Part shown: one piece after another, positions 1-12,032 of the stretch
How positions within the stretch are numbered: position 1 is the stretch's first letter
Layout of the letters: the number at the start of each line of letters is the position of its first letter
NCBI RefSeq assembly: GCF_002575655.3
Contig: NC_053035.3
Span: 86,639,322-86,703,321, forward strand
From: Aegilops tauschii subsp. strangulata
Taxonomy: Eukaryota; Streptophyta; Magnoliopsida; Poales; Poaceae
Direction: 5' to 3'
Length of the DNA: 64,000 nucleotides
Position numbers and translations under genes: made by a program
Notes under the pieces: model-generated
What the model was told of the DNA's origin: nothing
What the model saw: only the letters and a program-made list of their open reading frames with translations
Databases searched by the model: none

Positions 1-2650
1 GAGACTGTCAAGTTCTGGCAGCAAGAGTGTTTCTACATTACCGAGCTGCGCCGCCCCAAATGGGCAGCGATTCCGGAGTTTAGATCCAGACCCCCCATGA
101 GGCTCACTTCGTGGACCGCTAAGGGCCTCGACTAGGGGTCCCAGACGGAGGTGCATACGCTGCAAACGCGCATCACCAACGTGCTGGGCAAGAGTGTTGG
201 TCTCACCAATGTGGTGCAGATCATGCTCTTCCGCCGCATCCTCCCCTGCCAATGACGGGCCTCCCCATGTGGGAGTTCAATATGGAGGAGCCGCGGACCC
301 TGGAGCACTTGTTCGGCACGACGCACGAAGGAATATGGAAGCTGCTCTTCAAGGCCCAGAAGAGCTGGCCTATGGAGACTGAAGACGTCGGACTCGATGC
401 CGAGAATCCGGCCACGTCTGGGCTATATTTTCGATCAATATGAATCTTATCAGCCCACCTCTTTACAGGGCTGGACCAAGAAGGCGGAGCGGATCAAGAG
501 TCCGGCTCCGTTACCCGAAGACCAAGTCACTTCTCAGCTGACGGAGATGCTGGTCCCAGCGCCCTACCAGGCGCCGGAGAAGAAGGCGGGCCTCGCCACA
601 GAGGTCCTTTGGATGCTATATCCGGAGGGACCGAGGTCGTCTCCTCTCACAAGGAAGACGAGAATGAAGAGGAGGAGGAGGAGGTGGCGAGCGACTCTCC
701 TCGTAAGACGAGGAGGAAGAAGTGGACAGCCTCCGAGAACCCGGAGGGGGCAACGCCGAAGAGGAAGAAGATTACCCTCTTGGCCAGTTCGGACTCGGAG
801 TCCGAACAAAGCCAGAGGAGAGCTTCCAGGGTGAAGCCCCTGGCCGAATCGTAAGTATCAAAAATCTTACTTGTTCAGTTTCCGCTTACCCGCCTCCGTT
901 ATATAAATTGTATCTTTGCTTGCATTTCAGCCCTCCATGTGATATCCCGAACACCTCGACATCATCGAGAAACTCTCTGGCGCCTGAAGAGGCGGAGAGC
1001 GACGGACCATCGCAAGCCCCATCCCCCACTGCCATGGAGGACACTAAGGTGTCGTCCCAAAGGACCTCTCCTGTCCGAGGAGGGGCGGACGAGTTCGTCC
1101 AGAAGGCGCCCGAGGTTAATACCTTGGATGCCACAGACTAGGGGACGGCGACCCCCACGACCACCAAGGGTGGAGGGTCTCAACAGTTCGGGCCCCTGCC
1201 GAACACCGTCCTGGAGACCAATGTGGCTCCGGGTTCGGATCAGCATCCCCCTTCGACGGAGGGGGCGGAGCAGCAACTCCATCGGCGACCTCTGTTAATC
1301 TGGAGGAAGCGCTGCAACGCGCTTCCATCATGGAAGAGTAGTGCACCCTGATGGGTGCGGTTATGAAGAAGGTTCAGTCTGCGAAAAGCGGACAAAACGA
1401 AGCCTTCAATAGCTTACTGACGGGCTTTGAGGTATGCGATGTAATTCTCTAACAAGTTTTTCATATGAAAGGTTAAACCCATGTATAGACAGTAGCCCCT
1501 GAGACTCTGTCCGGATTAGAACAAACTGGACAAAGGATCCCCAGTCAAATTATTAACATACTGTGTTAATATGTGAGACATGCATCCATGTTGGCGGCTA
1601 CTGCCCAAGCCACAGAAGTTTCCGAGCTCAATCGGAAGCTTCGACTAGCCGATGAGGAGCTCAACCGCGTCAACAAGCGGTTTGATGAAACGCAAGGTAT
1701 GCGACACTTTTACATACCCGAAGTGATATGTGTGATAATTCTTTTAACTTACTGAGTTTTATGATTATACTCATAGTTGGCGCAGCCGAGGTCGAGTCCC
1801 TCAAGAGCGTGCTTGCCCAAGCCAAAAAGGAGGTGGAGGTGAGCAGGGCTGCCGCTGACAAAGCGGCGAAGGAGTTGGAGGTGGAGCGAACTGCCCGCCG
1901 AAAACAGGAGGCGCGGTTGGGCAAGGTCAAACAAGAGGTCAAGGACGCCATAACTAAGTGTGAATCCTTGGAGCAGAAGACTTCGGATCAAGCCTCCAAA
2001 CTCGCCAAAGCTCTCCAGAGCGTGAAGCAGGCCTGGGTTGAAGCCCAGGGCACTTGCCAGGAGATCCAGGAGGCGAGGCAGATAGCGGCTGGTAAGGCCT
2101 TTCTTCTGCAGAGAAAATTTGTAAGTAGGAGATACATCTTGCTGACCCGAGTTTGGAGTTCTCCAGGCGCGTTTGCGGATCTGCCCAGGAGTGTCGCTGA
2201 CGCCGCGGAGTTCTTCCAAGCCGAAGAGGGGAGCTCGACGGAGAAGCTGTTCTGGTCATAGTACCTTGCGCTAGAGCATCCGGTGCCCCTCAGTGATCAG
2301 CTAAAGCAGCTGACCGAGCTGCATAGGGTGGCCGGGTTGGTCATGAAAGATGTAATAGTCCGTCTTTGCCAGCCGAGCCCATACCCAGCAGCTACTTCGG
2401 ACTCGTGAGGTGGCTAGTCAATGCGTGTCCCCGGATCGACGCTATAAAGCGGTCGGCCTGCATAGAAGGTGCCCGGATGGCCTTCGCCCGCGTCAAGGTG
2501 CAACGGGCGAAGATGAAGGCCATCGAAATTGCCACCGCAGGGCCACCCGAAGGCAAGGATCACCGAAGGCCGGAGAGGCACTTCGGCGAGGTCCTGGAGG
2601 GAGCCCGAATTGTAGAGGGCCAATGTTCAAAGGATATCATATTTGAGTAG
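1..2650 (+). pseudogene. Antisense accessory ORF of the Gypsy element (plant 'putative gypsy-type transposase' family), multi-exon, broken
   Basis: This plus-strand reading frame lies opposite to gag. It enters from the left edge in frame 1 and meets a stop at 133-135. Exons are joined by plausible GT-AG introns: 851-930, 1432-1576, 1697-1776 and 2121-2166 (only 46 bp). The middle exons encode a long heptad-rich coiled coil (1577-1696 and 1777-2120; rich in Ala, Lys, Glu and Leu). The last exon ends at 2650 with a C terminus KDIIFE. A stop follows FWS at about 2258, and the frame continues broken to 2650. The N-terminal conserved domain would lie left of the window. This protein type is common in grass Gypsy elements; its function is unknown. 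I infer relaxed selection from the several stops and shifts. It is unlikely to be a host gene, because it ends next to the element's spacer and continues across the Copia insertion. Confidence 0.7.
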
Positions 2651-2862
2651 TGGAGTTCGGTTTGCAAAGACCATGTAATGAACTCATGATGTTAAATATT
2701 TATGCTTGCGCCTTATGATTTGGTTAGTTTATCCTCCTGTTCGGCCGTTTTATATGTGAAGATTGCCAGTCGTCGGCTTTCGCCCCCGTGAAAGTATTTC
2801 CGGGGTGTTCACAAATGTGTGTCCGCTCTTTATCCAACATCTTGGTCTGTGGAGGAGGCGTC
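2651..2862. other. Gypsy internal spacer, left of the Copia insertion
   Basis: Non-coding stretch between the end of the antisense ORF and the Copia insertion. It continues at 12033 after removal of the Copia element and one TSD copy. No motif is recognised apart from the target site GCGTC at 2858-2862. Confidence 0.7.
2858..2862. repeat. Target-site duplication of the Copia element, left copy (GCGTC)
   Basis: GCGTC directly precedes the TG of the left LTR and is repeated exactly at 12028-12032 after the CA of the right LTR. Five bases is the usual LTR-retrotransposon TSD length. Confidence 0.9.
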
Positions 2863-4794
2863 TGTAGGAGATATGCCCTAGAGGCAATAATAAATGATAT
2901 TATTTATCTCCAAGTTCATAATTATGTTTATGTTCCATGCTGTAACTGCTATGGTTCTCGAGTCTGCAATAACACGAGGCTCGGAGGAAGACTCATATGC
3001 ACGTGTGGAATAATAAATGGTAAGAAGTATTCTTAGTCTGGCCTCTAAGACTAGCTCAAGTGTTGCATGATGGTTCTGTTTTCTTGATCATGGGCATGTC
3101 AATGCCAGCAACTTTGAGGGCACAATGTTAAGAGAACATTTGTGTTGAATCGACCCGGATTGATGTTATGCTATGAGATTCATTCGTCACAAGTTAATGG
3201 TACATAACACAGAGATGGTGAACGTTTGCATGATTCTTTAGACCATGAGAGTATCGAGTTTCTTCATGCTTGCTTCATGAACTTTGGGGTTTGTTAAACG
3301 TCATCCGTAAATGGGTGGCTATTACGGCGGCTTACGGGTTCATGGAAAAGTATGTCAAGTAACTTGATAGCTCAAGATTGGGATTTGCTCCTCCGATGAT
3401 GGAGAGATATTCTCGGGCCCTTTCGGTGTTACGGTATCCATCATCGTCTGGCCAGACACAGTGTGATTTGATCACAGGGATGCCAGAACACGCAAACGAT
3501 AAAAGTGAACAAAACCAGTAACGAGGTAACTAGCATAGTGGACAAGTTGTTGATCCACGGGGATGCAAGTAAATCTCACCTCGGTTCTTTGTAACATATC
3601 GCGAAGCAACAGGAATAGCACACGGCAACTGGAGGTTCACTTGAATATTCATTCGTGTGGGTATAGGGGTCAATATGGGTGTCCACGGCTCCGATGTTGA
3701 TCATTGATCGAAAAGTGTTCTCGTCATGTCTATGCTTCACCGGACCTATAGGTTCACACGCTTAAGGGTCATCTATCTGCTGAATACTAGACAGGGAGTC
3801 TGAGAGAAATTTGCCGAAAAAGTTTCGGAGACAATGGAAGAGTTCCGGAGAGAGAATAACGAAATAGTTTCGTAAAACCGAAAAGTTGTTTCGGGATATA
3901 CCATTAAGTAAAATTGGTTTCGGGACACGCCTGATAACTCTTGGAGGGTGCCAGAATTATTCTGGAAACTTCTGGGAATTTTTGGGGATAAAAAACCGAA
4001 AATGTTTCGGGGCTGCCGGTACCACTTTGGTTGTTTTTCGCAGATGAAATTCACTAATCTGAAATTGTTTCAGAACGAATCCAAAATTATTTTAGTGGGT
4101 ACTAGAATTATTCTAGGACCCACAGAGATATTTTCGGATTTAATGGACGCGAAAATTTGTCTTCATGAATAGTGAAAACGCATTCTTGTTTGGTTTACGC
4201 AGATGAAAATCACTAAACCGAAATTGTTTCGGAACATGTTGAAAATTATCTTAGTGGGTACCGGAAATGTTCTGAGGCCACATAAATATTTTCAGTTCGA
4301 ACAGACGCTAAAAAATGTCGTCATGAATAGTGAAAGTGCTTTTTGCTTGGCTTCTTGGAGAAGCCACCTTGAGGGCCTTTTGGTATTATCCCCTTGGCTT
4401 CTTGGAGAAGCCACCCTTGGGCTTGGCCTATAAATAGGGGTGGAGAGGGCTGCCCAAGTGATGGTCCGAGTTCTGTGAGTCTTCCCGAAGGGCTGTCCGA
4501 GTGACCGTCCGAGTTTTGAGGGTCCTCCCGAAGGGCTGTCCGCGACACAGTCGGAGGGACTGTCCGACCGCCTCCCGGAGGGCTATCCGTGGGGTGGATG
4601 AGGGTATACATCCTCGCGGTTGGGAGGTTGTAAATCCTAGCTGCGGTGATCTGCACCACCGTCCGTCATCGACTCTACTTCCGTTGTGCTACGAGTCGGT
4701 AATGGAAAAGATCAAACCATGTATGCAGTCTCCATAGTGGTCCTGGGCTGGTGCGTAGGTCGGAAAATTTTGTTTTCTGCTGCGTTACCCAACA
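2863..4794 (+). repeat. 5' LTR of the Copia element
   Basis: Starts TGTAGG and ends CAACA. It differs from the right LTR at only a few positions per hundred by eye. It contains two copies of a hairpin-forming block (TGGCTTCTTGGAGAAGCCA at 4344-4375 and 4395-4414 areas), a TATA box, and downstream GC-rich tandem blocks built on 'CCCGAAGGGCTGTCCG' (about 4460-4600). Confidence 0.9.
4428..4437 (+). promoter_or_regulatory. TATA box of the Copia 5' LTR
   Basis: CTATAAATAG lies about 360 bp before the LTR end, just upstream of the GC-rich tandem blocks that would form the transcript leader. The right LTR lacks this segment because of a short deletion at about 11670. Confidence 0.65.
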
Positions 4795-4795
4795 G

Positions 4796-4813
4796 TGGCA
4801 TCAAGAGCCGTGC
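4796..4813 (+). other. Primer-binding site of the Copia element (initiator-Met tRNA type, altered)
   Basis: TGGCATCAAGAGCC follows the LTR end by one base. The usual Copia site is TGGTATCAGAGC, so this copy has one substitution and one extra A. Confidence 0.6.
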
Positions 4814-4814
4814 T

Positions 4815-6999
4815 ATGCGTAGATGCAGGTTACAATCTGGAATACATTGAGATGTATGGGTATTGCATAATATAATTTTGGAGTAGATGAGATCTATTGC
4901 TGAAAATTATTTATGCGGGTGACAGATGAAATCTGTTACCCGACGTTCTTGTTGCTTCCCTAGAATTTGCGTTTGCTCAATCTTGAGACAGCATGGTGGA
5001 ATTTGACAAAGTTCTGGCAATCCATGATCCTAATTGATCATGGAAGTGCTATCAGTTCTTTGGGTTCTGTCGTAGTCAAAAGAAAGATGAAATTCGCAGA
5101 TGAAAGGGCATTGCCGATATGATCTGCACGGGGTTCATGCGTATGACGAAGTTTAGTATGGGGCTCGAGATTTAATTATCTCGTGTTTCATACACCCCGA
5201 GATGTTAATCTAGAAACTTGAATAATCATACTTGATGATAAAACGTTGGTAGCTGCGGTTTAAGTCAAAACCTTAGAAGCCACGAAAAACAAGTTTTTGC
5301 ATGAACCGATTAGAAACGTCTAACTTGGCTTTGCAGGAGGGTTTGCATGTGCATGTGATGTGGTATAGCAATGCTCATATTCAATTTTATTATGTATGAG
5401 ATGACTATATGATGTAATTAACATGACCTGCGTGTCATGATTCGGCATGATGGCTGGAGCCATATGATTGCACTTTAATGACCTGCGTGTCAACCTTAAG
5501 TAATGCATTTATTTTATCCGCTATGGAGATAGCGATATTATCTGGTGCATCGACAAGGTGGTGGCAATCTTCGCGAAGGTGAACACCGACGCGAATGCCA
5601 AAGACGAAGAAATACTTGACTTCTCCGTCAGAAGAGGCTATACCATATCATGCTATTATGAATTGCCTGAGATGTTTATCCCTCTTGATGCACCCTTCTT
5701 GATTGTGCGGTAGTCGCTTTTATTAGGGTGATATCTCAAAGAAAAAAATATCAAGTAGTTAGTGTTCTCCCAAGTGTAGCACCGTCATGGCACCTAACTT
5801 TTCGGGGTATCGCAGGATTTCCCTGGGTACGAACGATTAGGGAAGTGTGAGGCGGGTGAGTTGAGACCTCGCAGCAAGATCACTTGGTTGTCTTGACGTT
5901 CTGGAAGGATCTCCCTGAGCTCAGAACACGCCCATCGAAAGATGAACAAGATTCACATTGAGATGTGATCGGCAAGTTTGCCTACCGATTGAATTTCGCG
6001 CCATCAGTGTTCATCTCGTTCAATGGCATTGAATGGATATGCGGGTCTTGTGTCACTCATAATCAATTTTGAGAGATATTGATTTGAGTGGGAGCGCACT
6101 GTTGAATTAACATGTTTAATTCTCAGTGCAATTAATTATGAATACTATCTAAGGGTTTCTTGCAAAATAGGTGTAGAATAATGGCTCGCGTTTCCACCTT
6201 CCCTGATAAAATTGAATAGGTGTTAAATATCTGGTTAAACTTTACGGTTGGTAATGTAATGTGAGGATTGTCCTCAAAAGTGCCGAGAAGGACTTTGTCC
6301 TATCGCATGCTTTCCGTATACTCCCGCTAAATGCTATGGATGATGAGACTCTCGTCCTTCGATCCAAAAGCTAGAATTCCGTTACGGTCAAGTGCAATAT
6401 GTTTGCTTCCATGAAATCCGAACTTCGAAAGTTTGGGATAGTTATGTGATATTCATGGAACTGAAAATTGTTTTTAGATACAAACAAAGCAATGTTTGTT
6501 TGCAAAGGATTAGTAAAGTGTTTACTGGGCATTTGACTGATAAGAGAGGGATCCAGAAGAACGCGTGTCATATGATGAAAGATGAATAAAACAACAACTT
6601 AAAGAGAAAGGAAGTGTCCAAAGGGTGTTAGTATGACTTACACGCCTAGGAAGTCTGGGGCTAACTCCACTCTTAAGTTGGGTGCTTGTTTTGCGAGTAT
6701 GAGAAATACTAAAAGTTAAACTGATAGAAGTATAAAGGCAAAAGGAGTGAAGAATGGAATATCCAGCTCATATGTATGAATGTCATACGAGTTATTGATG
6801 TATAGAAGGTTGGTCAGAAGAAATAGTTCTTGGGAATTATGATTAAACTTGTTAATCACTAATTCTTGGGTATTGTGAGTTTATCACAAAGATACCCGCT
6901 CGATTGCATTCTGTTGCGAATCCATGCAAGAACTACTACCGCCTGAAAGACTGGCCAGGAATGAGGTTTAGATACACACATGGAACATAGTAAATGTTA
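4815..6999 (+). other. Copia interior, gag region not recognisable
   Basis: Internal region with no open frame longer than about 65 codons and no motif I can name. It should correspond to leader, gag and the start of pol in a normal element. It is probably a decayed coding sequence, judging by position only. Confidence 0.5.
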
Positions 7000-7400
7000 C
7001 TATATCTTCCATCGGTGTATTACCATATGTATTTATTTTCATAAAACATTTTAGAGTTTTACACACTCTAGCCCATTGCATAAAGTATCTTGCAAGAAGG
7101 TTGTTCATAAGAGAACTTTTGATGTTCAATGTTATGAATAACAGAAGAGCCATACTTTCATTGTGAATGAGATGTATGTTATGAATAATGATATTAATAT
7201 ATTACCTCTATGTTTACTTTCATAATTCATTTTAGAGTTTCTTACACTCTAGCCCATTGCACAATGTTTATTGCAAAAGGGTTGTTCATAAAAGAACAAT
7301 TGTTGTTTAGTATTATGAATAACATGAAGGGCCATGCTTCCATCCAAGATGGGATGTATGTTATGAATATTGATGGTAAAATTATACATCCATAACACTG
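7000..7400 (+). repeat. Two-copy tandem duplication inside the Copia element (unit about 195-200 bp)
   Basis: About 7000-7198 and 7199-7400 align end to end. Both carry 'CATTTTAGAGTTT', 'ACACTCTAGCCCATTGCA', 'GTTGTTCATAA', 'TTATGAATAACA' and 'GATGTATGTTATGAATA' in the same order. The copies have diverged by substitutions and small indels. Confidence 0.7.
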
Positions 7401-9897
7401 ACGCAAAATGTCGCAAGACTATGAGAATACCACACATGTGTGGCACTGCATTTGGTCACATTGGAGAAACCCGCATGGAAAAATTCCATTATGATGGATT
7501 TTGAAGTCGTTTGATTTTGAATCATCTGACACTTGCAAATTTTCTCCGAAAAGTGAAGTGACTGAAATATCGTTCACAGGCCATAAGGAACGAGCAACAA
7601 AGTTATTGGTGATCATACATTTTGATGTGTGTAGTTCAATAAATGTTGTTGCAAGTAGTGGATTTATATATCTTCAGAAATGACTCAAGTAGATATATGG
7701 ATATTTGCTTGATGAGACGTAAGTCTGGATCTTTTGAAATCATTTGAAAGGTTTTCAAAAATGAAGTAGAAGTTATTGTAACAAGGAAATTATGTTTCTG
7801 CAATTTTATTGCAGAAAGGAATATTTGAGTTACAAGTTTAGCGAATGTCTGATGAGTTGTGAAAAGAGTTTCATAACTTACAACTCCCGGAACACCACTA
7901 TGAGTGGAATGTCTGTGAAGATGTAAACAAACCATTTATGACATGGTAAGATCAAAGAGGACATAAATAAATTTGCCATTATCACTAATGCTTTAGAGAC
8001 TGCGGCTTTTACACTGAAAAGAGCTCCATCAGGTCTGTTGAAATGACGGCATGGTATGGTATGCCCAACCATGTTATATCTTTTCTTAACATTTGGAATA
8101 TGGGGCTTGTGTAAAAGGTTACAAACCTATTCCAAATCAGACAAGTGCTACTTTGTAAGTTATCCCAAGTCATTGGGTATTCCCCCACCACTATACCGAG
8201 GCAAAGGATTTTTGCCACAAAACGGTATGCTTTTAAAGAGAATAGTTCTTGCAAAAGGGTAAGTGGGAGGAAATTGCAACTCGACGAGATAACAAGTATC
8301 TTCGTCATCAGGTCAAAGGAAAGGAACCTTGGAAATAATTCCAGAGTTTCCTACTGCGACTGATACGGAAGCCTCTACATAGATGTATGGACTTCGATCG
8401 AACTTGTAGCTGAACAACGTAGGCAAAGCTCGTGCAAACCTCTCAGGTGCGCAAACGAGATATTGTTGTTAGACAACAGTATACCTATGATACACAAGGA
8501 AGCGTTGATGGGCCCTGACTCCGAAATTGGCTGAATGCCAATATAATCCGAGATAATTTCCATAAATGATTCAAGATTTAAATCTCGATAAACCCTCCGA
8601 AAGACTTGGAGTCTAACTGATTGTAATGGGACTATAAACTGATATGGATAAAAATGTTTTATCCATTAAGCTCGACTTATTGCAATAACAAGTTCAAGGA
8701 GTTGACTACAATGAGATTGTCTCACCGTAGCAATGCTTAAAGTCGGTTCGGGTTAAACTAGCAATTAATACATATTTCAAACATGAGATATGCAACATGG
8801 ATGACAAAATAATTTCCATGAAATGGTAATACAACCTAGGACTTGTATGTGATACAATCCAAAGTATTTTGTCAGTCCGGAGTATGCTAGTAAGTATGCA
8901 AACTTCAGAGTTCCAGCAATGGACAGAAGAGAGCAAAATGGAGTTGGAATCTTCATTTTTGATGGAATGGTCAAAGGGGTTTGACTTCATAAATGAGTAA
9001 CGAAGATGCTTGTGGTTTCAAGAAAGTAAGTGGGAGCATAATAATATTTCTGAAAACCTTGTGTACGTGACACATTGTTAATTGGAAATAAATTTCTTGA
9101 CACGAATTAGGACTTCATTTGAAAATAGTTTTCTAATGAAGCGCTTGGGCTAAATAGCCTTGATATTAGGCATAATGATCTATGGAGATAGATTTACCTA
9201 ATGGGGCTGAGCAAAAATACATATTGACAAGATGCAAACCGTTTAGCACTAAGAACGATAAGGAGTGATTCTTGCCGAAGTCAAATGGAAAGAGTTTTTG
9301 CAAGAATCAGTGTCCCAAAGCACTGATGAGCAAAATACATGATGGAGATTCCACACACTCATGTGTTTGGATTAATCATGTATTCCATGGTATGTAAAAC
9401 AACCAGATATGTCCAATACTCCCAAGCTGTTGCGAGTATAGATACCAAAGTGATCAAAAGTACTGATCATGGGACAATAGTGAAAAAGGGTCATTGAGTA
9501 CTAAAGTAGCACTACCCCGCAAAAAAGAGAGTACTAAAGTAGCACTTATGACATGTTTCATCGCAAGTGGAGATCATGAAAAGTTCGTTGTAAAAGGTTA
9601 CGTCGATACAGTCTTCATATTTTCTCCATGCGATTTTCGATTTAAATTTAGGTTTTTGTGTAACACACAATATGGTGGCACAGTTAGTTGGAAATTGATC
9701 CAAACAAGTTACTGTGGAGAATTCAATAACAAAGGAGAAGCATGTTGCCGCTTTAGAAGCGACAAAGAGAAAGATGTTGAATCATATAGTTCATTCATGA
9801 ACTTAGTATGGTTCCAAGAAGGCTTTGGTCAATGGGACACTATTGCAGATAGTTGCTCCATAGCTCAGTCTGAGGAATCAGGTTTCGACCAATGATT
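7401..9897 (+). pseudogene. Decayed Copia pol (integrase, RT, RNase H), Angela/BARE-like
   Basis: Frame-by-frame similarity to the Angela/BARE polyprotein is visible in this order: KSFDFESSDTC and FTGHKERA near 7506-7595 (integrase start), NALETAAFTLKRAPS near 7987-8031 (integrase end), KSDKCYFVSYPKS near 8137-8172, VSGRKLQLDEI near 8259-8291, GPDSE near 8512-8526 (before RT), LGIMIYGDRF near 9164-9193 and PDMSNTPKL near 9404-9430 (RT end), and a RNase H end in the frame 9494-9895. Dozens of stops and shifts separate these pieces, the YVDD core is not found, and no piece could make protein. The identification is from remembered family motifs, with good colinearity but poor local identity. Confidence 0.6.
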
Positions 9898-10093
9898 CAC
9901 ATATATACAAAGCCAAGTCCGCACAAAATATGAATTTTTCAAAGCGTGAAAACGCGAGGATATGCAGAGATACACACGGAGCTGAAGTTGCCAGATCCGA
10001 TGGACATCAGGCTATACCACATGCGAAGCAATTTTTACACCAGTATGCCATAGGTGTAAAGTGCATTAGCATTAACTAGATTATTGACTCTAG

Positions 10094-10107
10094 TGCAAGT
10101 GGGAGTC
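10094..10107 (+). other. Polypurine tract of the Copia element
   Basis: GCAAGTGGGAGTC immediately precedes the TG of the right LTR. The form AAGTGGGAG is typical of Angela/BARE-type elements. Confidence 0.6.
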
Positions 10108-12027
10108 TGTAGGAGATATTCCCTAGAGGCAATAATAAATGATATTATTTATCTCCAAGTTCATAATTATGTTTATGTTCCATGCTATAACTGCTATGGT
10201 TCTCGAGTCTGCAATAACACGAGGCTCGGAGGAAGACTCATATGCACGTGTGGAATAATAAACGGTAAGAAGTATTCTTAGTCTGGCCTCTAAGACTAGC
10301 TCAAGTGTTGCATGATGGTTCTGTTTTCCTGATCATGGGCATGTCAATGCCAGCAACTTTGAGGGCACAATGTTAAGAGAACATTTGTGTTGAATCGACC
10401 TGGATTGATGTTATGCTATGAGATTCATTCGTCACAAGTTAATGGTACATAACACAGAGATGGTTAATGTTCGCATGATTCCTTAGAGCATGAGAGTATT
10501 GAGTTTCTTCATGCTTGCTTCATGAACTTTGGGGTTTGTTAAACGTCATCCGTAAATGGGTGGCTATTACGGCGGCTTACGGGTTCATGGAAAAGTATGT
10601 CAAGTAACTTGATAGCTCGAGATTGGAATTTGCTCCTCCGATGATGGAGAGATATTCTCGGGCCCTCTCGGTGTTACGGTATCAATCATCGTCTGGCTAG
10701 ACACAGTGTGATTTGATCACAGGGATGCCAGAACACGGAAACGAGAAAAGAGAACAAAACCAGTAACGAGGTAACAAGCATAGTGGACAAGTTGTTGATC
10801 CACGGGGATGCAAGTAAATCTCACCTCGGGTCTTTCTAACATATCGCGAAGCAACAGGAATAGCACACGGCAATTGGAGGTTCACTCGAATATTCATTCG
10901 TGTGGGTATAGGGGTCAATATGGGTGTCCACGGCTCCGATGTTGATCATTGATCGGAAAGTTTTGCGGTCATGTCTATGATTCACCGAACCTATAGGGTC
11001 ACACGCTTAAGGGTCATCTATCTGCTGAATACTAGACAGGGAGTCTGAAAGAAATTTGCCGAAAAAGTTTTGGAGACAATGGAAGAGTTCCGGAGAGAGA
11101 ATTGCAAAATAGTTTCGTAACACCGGAAAGTTGTTTTGGGATATACCATTAAGTCAAATTGGTTTTGGGACACGCCTGATAATTCTTGGAGGGTGCCAGA
11201 ATTATTCTGGAAACTTCTGGGAATTTTTGGGGATAAAAAACCGAAAATGTTTCGGAGCTGCCGGTACCACTTTGGTTGTTTTTTGCAGATGAAATTCACT
11301 AATATGAAATTGTTTCAGAATGAATCCAAAATCATTTTAGTGGGTACTGGAATTATTCTAAGACCCACAGAAATATTTTTGGATTTAATGGACGCGAAAA
11401 ATTGTCTTCATGAATAGTGAAAACGCATTCTTGTTTGGTTTTCGCAGATGAAAATCACTAAACCGAAATTGTTTCGGAATGTGTTGAAAATTATTTTAGT
11501 GGGTACTAGAAATGTTCTGAGCCCACATAAATATTTCAAGTTCGAACGGACGCTGAAAAATGTCGTCATGAATAGTGAAAGTGCTTTTTGCTTGGCTTCT
11601 TGGAGAAGCCACCTTGAGGGCCTTTTGATATTATCCCCTTGGCTTCTTGGAGAAGCCACCCTTGGGCTTGGGTGGAGAGGGTTGTCCAAGTGACGGTCCG
11701 AGTTCTGTGAGTCTTCCTGAAGGGCTGTTCGAGTGACCGTCCGAGTTTTGAGGGTCCTCCCGAAGGGCTGCCCGCGACACAGTTCGAGGGACTGTCCGAC
11801 CGCCTCCCGGAGGGCTGTCCGTGGGGCGGATGAGGGTATACATCCTCGCGGTTGGGAGGTTATAAATCCTAGCTGCGGGGATCTGCACCGCCGTTCGTCA
11901 TCGACTCTACTTCCGCTGCGCTACGAGTCGGTAACGAAAAAGATCAAACCATGTATGCAGTCTCCATAGTGGTCCTGGGCTGGTGCGTAGGTCGAAATTT
12001 TTTTGTTTTCTGCTGCGTTACCCAACA
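10108..12027 (+). repeat. 3' LTR of the Copia element (TATA segment deleted)
   Basis: Colinear with the left LTR over its full length; starts TGTAGGAGATATTCCC and ends CCCAACA. It lacks about 14 bases including the TATA box (junction near 11670) and is otherwise very close to the left LTR. Confidence 0.9.
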
Positions 12028-12032
12028 GCGTC
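12028..12032. repeat. Target-site duplication of the Copia element, right copy (GCGTC)
   Basis: Exact match to 2858-2862. Confidence 0.9.

Larger units (their letters stand above)
2863..12027 (+). mobile_element. Copia LTR retrotransposon, complete ends, degenerate interior (Angela/BARE-related)
   Basis: The element is 9.2 kb, bounded by two long, closely matching LTRs (1932 and 1920 bp) and a perfect 5-bp TSD. The LTR starts TGTAGGAGATATGCCCTAGA, resembling the start of Angela/BARE/WIS LTRs, and ends in CCCAACA. A primer-binding-like site follows the left LTR and a purine tract precedes the right one. The interior contains only heavily broken translation similar to Angela/BARE integrase, RT and RNase H. 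Because the LTRs are far more alike than the pol is intact, I infer transposition in trans by an autonomous relative. It is inserted in the Gypsy spacer. The exact family is not certain. Confidence 0.9.

Noticed and set aside
1573..2261. Coiled-coil frames as a host structural gene
   Set aside because: The exon pattern and the KDIIFE end fit the known Gypsy antisense ORF, and it sits within the element.
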